Below, one piece after another: positions 56,984-64,000 of a DNA stretch of 64,000 bases. The notes below the pieces were generated by a model, which had not been told where the DNA came from, did no database searches, and was given only the letters and a program-made list of their open reading frames with translations. The translations under genes and the position numbers were made by a program. The first letter of the stretch is position 1, and each line of letters opens with the position of its first letter. This DNA is from Romanomermis culicivorax (Eukaryota; Nematoda; Enoplea; Mermithida; Mermithidae): NCBI GenBank assembly GCA_963922205.1, contig CAWUHX010000086.1, forward strand, positions 806,001 to 870,000, read 5' to 3'.

Positions 56984-59900
56984 GTCCGAGGGTTCGTTTT
57001 CCCCGTAAGGTGGTTAGAACAGACGTCCTTGCCCGTGAAGCAATTAAGTCAAATTGAATAGAGAGCGGCTCACTGGTCTGTACAGGCTGGGTACTGAGAC
57101 GGCAGGAACGACGGGGTGTCTCTATTGTGTAAAATGAAGGTGAGTACTACTTTGAATTCGCGGCGAAAGAGCGTGTGAATTCGGGAAACGCGTGCGCGAC
57201 GGCGTTTGTGAGGTAAACTTGATTTAGCTTAAGACTAGCGACCACGAAAAGGGAGCTAGAATGGAATAGGGTTATAAGATGTAAGATCAGAGTACATCAG
57301 GGTGACGCAGAAGGGAATTTATCTGGTTGCCCGTGATGGACAGAGGCATGGCCTGAGATATGGGGGAATCGATCCCGACCAAAAATGTAGAATTGGGGCC
57401 TGGACCCGGCAATTAGAATAGATGAAGAGGACAGAAGATCAGGTATAAAAAGGAGAGAAGAGGCGGTTTTCCTGCCGAGAAATAAGATGACGGATAAACC
57501 CGCTCAGGAGGGATTTTTCCTGGAGGTTCGACCGCTGTACTAGTTTACAAATCTTGGGGCGAGGCGGACTCGTAGCCGGCAAGATCCTACTCACCAGGAG
57601 TAGCGCATAAAGTGGCATAAGGTGAAAAGGACGGGGTCAACTGAAAATGAACGTAAGAGGGAGCAATAAATAGGGACAAAACTAATTTACAAACCCAGTT
57701 ACGCAAAGGGGTCGCGCAGTTACGCAACGGGCCTCACTCGCCAGGAGCGATTGCGATCTCTGCATAGTGAGACGGACTATACAGGAGGTTCCGTGTTGGA
57801 CGACATTCGCAAGTAACTTACAGCCGTGTCCGAAACGGGAGCCCGCATTCCGAACAGAACGGACACTCTCCAGGAGTATTATATACAGCTGGTGGCCGGG
57901 TTTGCCGATCACTGAGATGAAGTGAGGTTCGCAGGTCACACAGTAGAGGAGGGAAGGAGCACGGGTACCAAGGGTGCTATTCTGACACACTCAGTCAGTT
58001 AAAATGAAATACTCTGGATGTTTTGAGGGCGCACCCGAAAACATCTAAGGGATCACGGGTACAAGGTGTCCCTGGTTGAATATGAGTGTAAATTAACTGG
58101 GGCGGACGCAGTTATGTATCGAGGCGTACTCAATACCCTCACTGAGGCGGACTCAATGGTGCCTATTATTTACATGACTAACAGGGGGTGGACCGCGGAG
58201 GCGGACTCTGGGTCAGTGGCGACTCTAGCGCGGGCATCGTTAAGCCAGTTAACGAAGGCGTTCGAGTGAGTGGAATATGACAGGGGGTCCTATACACTCT
58301 AGGCCCAACCGGAGGCTGTGCCGCGGTCCCTTGGGAACCACTACGGCGGGGACACTAAAGAAGATCTATGTATGACAGCTCGATGAGATGAAAGAGAATG
58401 AGTGAATTTAGATAAGAAATTTACAAGAAGATTGCCGAACCCTTGCAGACGTCAGACACAGGCAGTACCGACTGCAAATGCCTACCATCTACACGAGTCA
58501 AGCAACCAACCCAGCTGAGGCCGAGTGTAACTCGTTCAAACCTGCAGTTAAAGCTTGAAAACAGCCACGTGCTGATCAACAGTGCCGCTACCCGGGCGGA
58601 CAACCTGATCAGCACGCAGGCTAGTGAGCATCTCGGGTGGTGTATGTATGTGGACTGATGTTTCCCAGGCATCAGCCCCCAGACACACACAAAACCCTTG
58701 GACAAGAGAGGTAGGTGATAGGACCATGCGCCAGCGACCACCTACAACTCAAGTGGAATACTCATAGGGCCGACAGTAACCTGGTGCGGACGTCAAAAGG
58801 TAGGGGTATGAACCAACGCATGACCTTGGTGCTGACTGCAGGTGCCTGGGATAAGAGTATCCAAGTATCATATCGCAGTTGCAGACGCCAGGGGGAAGTG
58901 CCTAAGGCCAGCAAACCCCTGCAGTAGCACGTAATGTTACCGTTGCAGACGTCAGAAATAGGATCATGTAACCTCAGTTCCTGCTGCGAGAACATGATAC
59001 ATTGTCATTGCTGACGTCAGCAATAGGGCCCTGAAGCCAGCTATCGGTATACAGCAACACGTGATGGTGCCGTTGCTGACGCCAGAAGGTGGAACCGAGG
59101 GTCTGATACCTTGAGTCAATGACATGAGATGCAGTTGTTGCAGACGTCAGATGTGGCACCCGTAAGACCTGCACATCTTCGAATAGTGACACGGTGCGTC
59201 ACCGTTGCTGACGTCACAGATGGGGTGCAGAGAACCAGCCGAACCTGTTGCAACAACGTTGGCTTCACCTGTTGCAGACGTCAGAAGTCATTACTGCTGG
59301 AGTGTTAACTTAAACAACAACACGTAATGTCGGTTGCTGACGTCAGGAGTAGAACCCGGAGGGCTACCCACCCCTTGAAGCAACAGCAAGTGAAGCGGCT
59401 GTTGCAGACGTCAGTGGTTGCATCCGTGGGGTTGAACCACACAACAACAACAACCCGTAACGTTGTCGTTGCTGACGTCAAAGAGCATGACCCGTAAAGT
59501 CTATGTTCAAGATGCAACAACCGGAAAGTAGAAGAAGCAGACCTTACAGTAAGTAGAAATGAAGAAGATAGACGAACTTACGCAAGGGTGTCATACTGTA
59601 GCGGTGGCATCCGGAAAACAGAAAAAAAATTTTTTTTTTTTTTTTTTTTTTTTGACACCGCTCAGATGACCGAGAAAGGAAAGGGGAAAGGAAGTAACCG
59701 AAGACGGGAACACGAGAGTTGGACATACGCGTGTTAAATGTGTAAATAGTCGGTGTAAAATTTTGGTGCCGGAAAAGTGAGCGATTCCGACAGTTTCCCC
59801 CGACAGACAAAAATTACTGTACACAATTAACAAATCGCAGCCACGTATGACGTCCAGAATCATACGTGGAGGGTGTACGGTATCATGGGGTCACGGACCA

Positions 59901-60635
59901 CCAACAGTCAGGAGAGGCCGTAAACCCCTACAGCTGTGATACCAGTACCCGCGTATGGGTATACTGTAGTTACAGTAGGGGAATGGTCACAGGCGTACTG
60001 TAATGGCACCCACCCGGAGGGCTACAGTATACCACCCAGGATTAAAGAAGGGGGGGATAGGAGAAAAGAAACAGATAAGGGAGTTTACAACACAGATTAA
60101 GTATGCGGAATGTACAGAATAACTCAGAGGAGAAATACAGAATACTCGATATATAACTCACCTCTGGGACAAATAACACGACTCTGGGGATAAATAACTC
60201 GACTCAGGGGGAATTTATTACTCATAGGGGATAATACACACGCATGAGATAATTATTTACACATATAGATCACATTTAGATCACTCGTAAGGGCAAATCC
60301 CGTCTTACAGTAATTAAATTTGATGTTCAGGGATAAATTCCCGACCTACAGTAATAACTCTCGGTGGCACGGGAAAAATTTTCCGACTTACAGTAATAAT
60401 ACGCGACGTGAGGTGGGGGTATCCGACCTACAGTAGCGGTAATCCGAAATAAGGGACATTCCCGACCCATTAGGCAGTAAACCCGAATTTGGGGGGTCTC
60501 CGACTTATTGGATGGCTAGTGCCCAATTTTAAGGGGGCTTGTCCGACTTAAAATGGGAGTTGACCCGACCTGGGGGTAGTTCCGACCCAAGGGTGAAGAT
60601 TTTTGCACTTAAGGGCGAGTGCCAGACTTAAGGTC
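56984..60635 (-). other. Long non-coding leader of element 2
   Basis: 3.65 kb between the primer-binding site and gag with no supported ORF. It is compositionally unlike the rest: repeated GAGGCGGACTC motifs around 57555-58210, a CRE-like array at 58440-59490, a T24 run at 59630-59653, and degenerate 60-bp repeats with CTTACAGTAATAA around 60310-60430. The length suggests splicing or structured-RNA functions. Confidence 0.55.
58440..59490. repeat. Array of CRE-like motifs in the leader
   Basis: About twelve occurrences of GTTGCAGACGTCAG or GTTGCTGACGTCAG (some GACGCCAG), spaced roughly 60-75 bp from about 58780 onward. Several contain a perfect TGACGTCA, the consensus for CREB/ATF-type bZIP factors. 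The bases between motifs vary more, indicating degenerate tandem duplication with selection or homogenisation of the core. Confidence 0.65.
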
Positions 60636-60653
60636 GATTTTCCAGCCTCGCCA
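60636..60653 (-). promoter_or_regulatory. Primer-binding site of element 2
   Basis: On the minus strand TGGCGAGGCTGGAAAATC follows directly after the GTGACA end of the 5' LTR. TGG complements a tRNA CCA end, and the complement reads CCAGCCTCGCCA. I cannot name the tRNA with confidence. Confidence 0.65.
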
Positions 60654-62110
60654 TGTCACATTTTACGCCATGTCACGTGTATGACAGGTTTATCTTGGGA
60701 GAGCTGGAGAGGTTTGGGTATCTCATCAGGTAATACCGTGTTTTAGACGTCACATTGATGGTGAACCATATCAGATTGATCCTATTACAGTGAGTAATAG
60801 GCTGTGACTCCTGATGGATACTGGCATTTTCCCCAGGCTTCCCAAGTTGGCGTTGGGGGGCCTAACCTGGCAAATGGTGGCTATAGAGAGGTCTATAGTT
60901 GGTTCTCTTGTGTTGTCCTTGGGGTCTTGCTGTAGGGTAACGGACAACGCTGCCAGGCTAGGTGCGACAATCCCCGAGTCCTACTCAGTGAGAGTGGGGA
61001 CAGGGTCACCCGTAAAATGACCTAAATTATGGGACCCGATTATGAACCAGGCAGCCCCTTTTAGCCCAAACCTGAGAGGTGGAGGCCCTACTTATCTGTG
61101 GAAACCTTGGGAAACCGACTTAGGAAGGATTTCCCAACAAATAACCCACAAATAACAATAATCCCCTGAGAAGACTCACCTAGTCCTGTTTCTCAAGCGA
61201 TTACGACGCAGCGGGCGGCAAGTCCCTGGATGCTTTCGGTCTTCTGGCACTGGGAGCGGGGGATGCGATCCTCAAACGTCCTAGGCCGCGAGCGGCGGCG
61301 AGCGGCGGCGAGCGGGAGGGAGCGGGAGCGAGCGGGAGGCGAAACTCCAACGTTTAATTCACGAACCGGGGCGGTCGGACACCTGGCACTGATGGGCAGC
61401 GGGGTACTGTAGGCGGTGAGCGGCGGACGCAGTAAGAAATGCAAGGGTATGCAAATTTATTTAAAATAATAGGCGGCGGACGCAATCGAGTATATAAAAA
61501 TATGCAAATTGAGAAGGGCGGCGGACGCGAAGTGACAACCGGACGAAAGCTTGGTGAACCCAAGAATGAGCGAAAAACTAAAGAAACATGTCCTTTTAAG
61601 GACATGTTTGGCTACAGCTGCAGCTTGGGCGGAGTTTCTCGGCGCTCAAGCTAACTTCTGCAGCTAGACGCGATGCAGAAGATGCCTATGAGCACATAGA
61701 CATTTTTTCATTCACATGCTTTTAGCACTGAGGCCGGCTGCAGTGCCTATGCTAAGCATACGAACGTCTTTAGCTAAAACTTCTTAGCTAGTCGTTTTGC
61801 GTAACAAAAACGACGCTAATTTTTGATGATAAGAGGTGCGTGAGCGCACCAAAAATAGCCATGTGCTCGTGGAGCACGACTGGCGGAAGTTTTTAGCTAA
61901 AGGGCCTACTGTAGCCCGCGTTTGTAAAGAAATAAAAATACAACAAAACGAAACATAGAAATGCATAAAAATATAAAAACGAACACAAAATGCATGTGTA
62001 AAAATGAAATAAACAAAAGCATGATCGAGTAATGAACGAAACATGAAAAATAACAAAATGTCGGCATGATCGGAATCACGTGACGTTGGAGAATTGAGCG
62101 GCACGTGACA
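60654..62110 (-). repeat. 5' LTR of element 2
   Basis: 1,457 bp, TGTCAC...GTGACA. It differs from the 3' LTR by seven substitutions and by one extra 10-bp unit in the GCGGCGAGCG array near 61290-61310. It contains the promoter of the element; I cannot place the transcription start. Confidence 0.95.
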
Positions 62111-62114
62111 CTTA

Positions 62115-63375
62115 CTTGACTGAACTTATAGAATTTTTTGACTGAACAAACATATAGTAAAAACTTTTTGTAAAAAATTTTGACGGCAGTAATGAGTTTT
62201 GTCATTTTAAGAATTTTATAAAAAATAAACTACAGCATACATGGTTTTCACAATTTCCATTCTCTAAATTGAATAAGGTCGCAATATTCATCGTTTACTT
62301 CAAAATTGTAGACGACAAGTATTGCAGCTACAACTATACAAGCTTGAGATAAATGAAAATTTCGGCCAATTTCCCGAACAGCGCCTCATGACAGTCAAGG
62401 CATGTCTTTAGTATGGAAAAATGTGTTTTAAGACATAGCATACAGTTATACTTAATAAAATGCTTTTGAAATGGAAATAATTACACAATTGTTTACATAG
62501 AGTAAAATTTTTCACTCGTAAAATTGTTGAAGGTTAGGTCTGTTACTGTAAAATATTTCACTCGAAAAATTGTTGAATGTTAGGCTAGTACGCTCACAAA
62601 TTTCTAGTCCTATATGATATATTGTTTATCAGAAAATCGTGAAAATCTGAAATACTATTTGCTTTCCACCTTTATTATTTACAAGTATTTCAAGAAAAAA
62701 CAGATTATAGGACTTCCATTCACTTAGAAATGATGCGATCTCATCAAAGTGAGTTCAATACGGAAAGAACTAGTAGGCTTATTACTGTAATCATTGAAAG
62801 AAGTTTTGCGTAGGTGAGCGACAAACAAATACTAAACTCCAATCATATTGGAATGATTGATGCAGATTTAAAAATGAGTGGAGTATAGCTGAAAATTTCT
62901 CCAATAGCACCCAGATATCCCTGCAGTTCCAAGTCAACAGTGGATTCTCACTGATTTTGGTCTTTCCCATTGTCATGAGAAAGTTTAGCTTTTCTCTACA
63001 GTATGGTTTTGCACTAAGCGAAAATTGCGAACCAGATACAGAACACATTTTTTCAGTTTTCGCTATGTCTGTCTACCACTTTGAATCAAGTTAAACTGAC
63101 GACTATGATTTTTTTTTAAATAAACATGCTTGCAAGTTTGACATTGTTAGCCGAAAATCGTAAAAATTAAACAATTGCTTGTCACACTAATTTAGAGACA
63201 TTCCAAGAAAAACAGTCAATAGTATTATGGAGGCGAAGAATGACTCTGATCAAGGTTAAAACAGTTTAGTATTCTGTATTTAATTTCTGTTCTTCCCAAT
63301 GATATGTGAAAAATAGATTTTGCCCACAGGAGCCATAAACCGATAATATAAATTTTACTGTAAAATACATTTTCC
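62115..63375. other. Dispersed repeats right of element 2
   Basis: AT-rich. Holds an R1 copy at 62545-62710 with a partial duplicate of its start at 62503-62543 and related fragments to about 63210. No gene supported. Confidence 0.4.
62545..62710 (+). repeat. R1 repeat copy
   Basis: Runs from ACTGTAAAATATTTCACTCG to AAGAAAAAACAGATTATAG and closely matches 8228-8393 in order and content. Confidence 0.6.
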
Positions 63376-63522
63376 ATGACGAAATCAATAAAACATACAA
63401 CAAAAATGAAAATTGCGCATAATCTTCAAAATATAGCAAGATCGAGCGGGAATATTTTTTTGAGATTCATCCACTCTCGACAGCTCGCTATATTTCATTT
63501 TCGACGCGTTTTCACAAAAGTA
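63376..63522 (+). CDS. Possible first exon, presequence-like
   Basis: ATG 63376 opens a frame rich in Arg, Lys, Ile and Phe and free of acidic residues up to a donor-like AAAA|GTAAGA at 63523. That composition is typical of mitochondrial targeting peptides. The supporting exons would lie right of the window. An inverted AATATAGC/GCTATATT pair inside may instead mark a small repeat, so this is tentative. Confidence 0.2.
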
Positions 63523-64000
63523 AGACCTTATAGTAAGTTTTATACAAATTTTTCGCGAGGCGCGAGTATCGTTTCGGGGTGACGATTACGAAAACCGGCG
63601 GCGTTTTATCACCAAGAAACATTGAAGAAAAAAGAGACGAAAAAACCGCGAAATATCATCACAATAACGCAAAATATAAAATATCTACAAAATCCTTGAA
63701 AAATATCAGGTAGTCCAAGAAACAGCCCACAGCGGTTTATTACAGTAACCCCAAAAAATTATTTCCGTTATGTAGGATAACGCGCTGTGTTTAAAGTCCG
63801 CTGATTGGTTGAAGAGAAGAAACTTTTTCCTTACTTCTACACGCCACTTTAGGCATACTTGGAAAAATGCGACTACTTTCAGAAATTTTGGAAAAGTATT
63901 AAAGAAAGTTTGGCTCTTATCGACATTGAACAAACTTGGTTTTCAACAGTTTTCAGAGAATAACAATTTGATGGAAAAATTTTAAAGAAATTATAATCAA
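63523..64000. other. No gene seen at right edge
   Basis: AT-rich with a short GCGAGGCGCGAG patch near 63556. No feature can be supported. Confidence 0.35.

Larger units (their letters stand above)
45917..62110 (-). mobile_element. Element 2: LTR element with gag-env-pol order
   Basis: A complete 16.2-kb insertion bounded by two LTRs and a 4-bp target duplication CTTA (45913-45916 and 62111-62114). Transcribed right to left: 5' LTR (62110-60654), primer-binding site, 3.7-kb leader, one frame from 56983 to 48038 encoding Gag, Env, two retropepsins, RT, RNase H and integrase, 3' untranslated region, 3' LTR (47363-45917). The pol order RT-RNase H-IN is Ty3/gypsy-like. The LTRs differ by only seven substitutions and one 10-bp tandem repeat, so insertion was recent. 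One in-frame TGA (53174-53176) interrupts the env part. Confidence 0.9.

Noticed and set aside
58440-59490. CRISPR-like appearance of regularly spaced repeats
   Set aside because: Repeat cores are only about 14 bp and degenerate, no cas genes are present, and the array lies inside a eukaryotic retroelement.

Overview
The window looks like repeat-rich, non-coding-dominated DNA from a eukaryote, most likely an invertebrate animal and perhaps a nematode. Supporting signs are short TTTTCAG-like splice acceptors, LTR elements of the Ty3/gypsy class, AT-rich intergenic DNA and dense non-autonomous DNA transposons. The species assignment is inference only. I see no bacterial gene organisation, no CRISPR array and no tRNA or rRNA gene. 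A 100-base run of N at 42160-42259 is a scaffold gap.

Layout. 0.3-3.4 kb: two copies of a hAT-like non-autonomous element, one inserted into the other, each with its own 8-bp target duplication. 3.8-7.6 kb: MITEs (MULE-like, hAT-like and others). 8.0 kb: a possible orphan exon. 10.1-13.9 kb: a decayed LTR split by a foldback element whose terminal inverted repeats are minisatellites, two coding-like relics, a LINE endonuclease fragment and a second foldback element. 14.46-24.08 kb: the only convincing host gene, three exons in phase 0 encoding about 439 residues with an N-terminal winged-helix-like domain and C-terminal AT-hooks; its two large introns hold a MULE-like MITE, a 1.9-kb hAT-like element, a foldback element and other repeats. 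24-30.2 kb: repeats, minisatellites and a tandem satellite.

Element 1 (30.48-42.26 kb, minus strand) is a Ty3/gypsy-class LTR element. It has a 2,016-codon gag-pol frame and, downstream of pol, a spliced ORF3 whose first domain has all DEDDy 3'-5' exonuclease motifs. ORF3 is interrupted by three in-frame stops. The 3' LTR (590 bp, AGT...ATT) and polypurine tract are visible; the 5' LTR falls in the assembly gap.

Element 2 (45.92-62.11 kb, minus strand) is a young LTR element: LTRs of 1,447 and 1,457 bp with seven substitutions, and a 4-bp target duplication CTTA. One continuous frame carries gag, then a viral-type membrane glycoprotein (signal peptide, many cysteines and N-glycosylation sites, one transmembrane helix), then two successive retropepsin domains joined by an Arg/Ser-rich linker, then RT, RNase H and integrase. 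Env therefore sits between Gag and Pol instead of after Pol. One in-frame TGA interrupts the Env part, and another ORF overlaps the Gag/Env junction in a different frame. The 3.7-kb leader carries about a dozen CRE-like GACGTCA motifs at a spacing of about 66 bp. This gag-env-PR-PR-pol arrangement is the most unusual thing in the window.

42.3-45.9 kb and 62.1-64.0 kb are mostly dispersed repeats, with a half foldback element at 43.0-43.7 kb.
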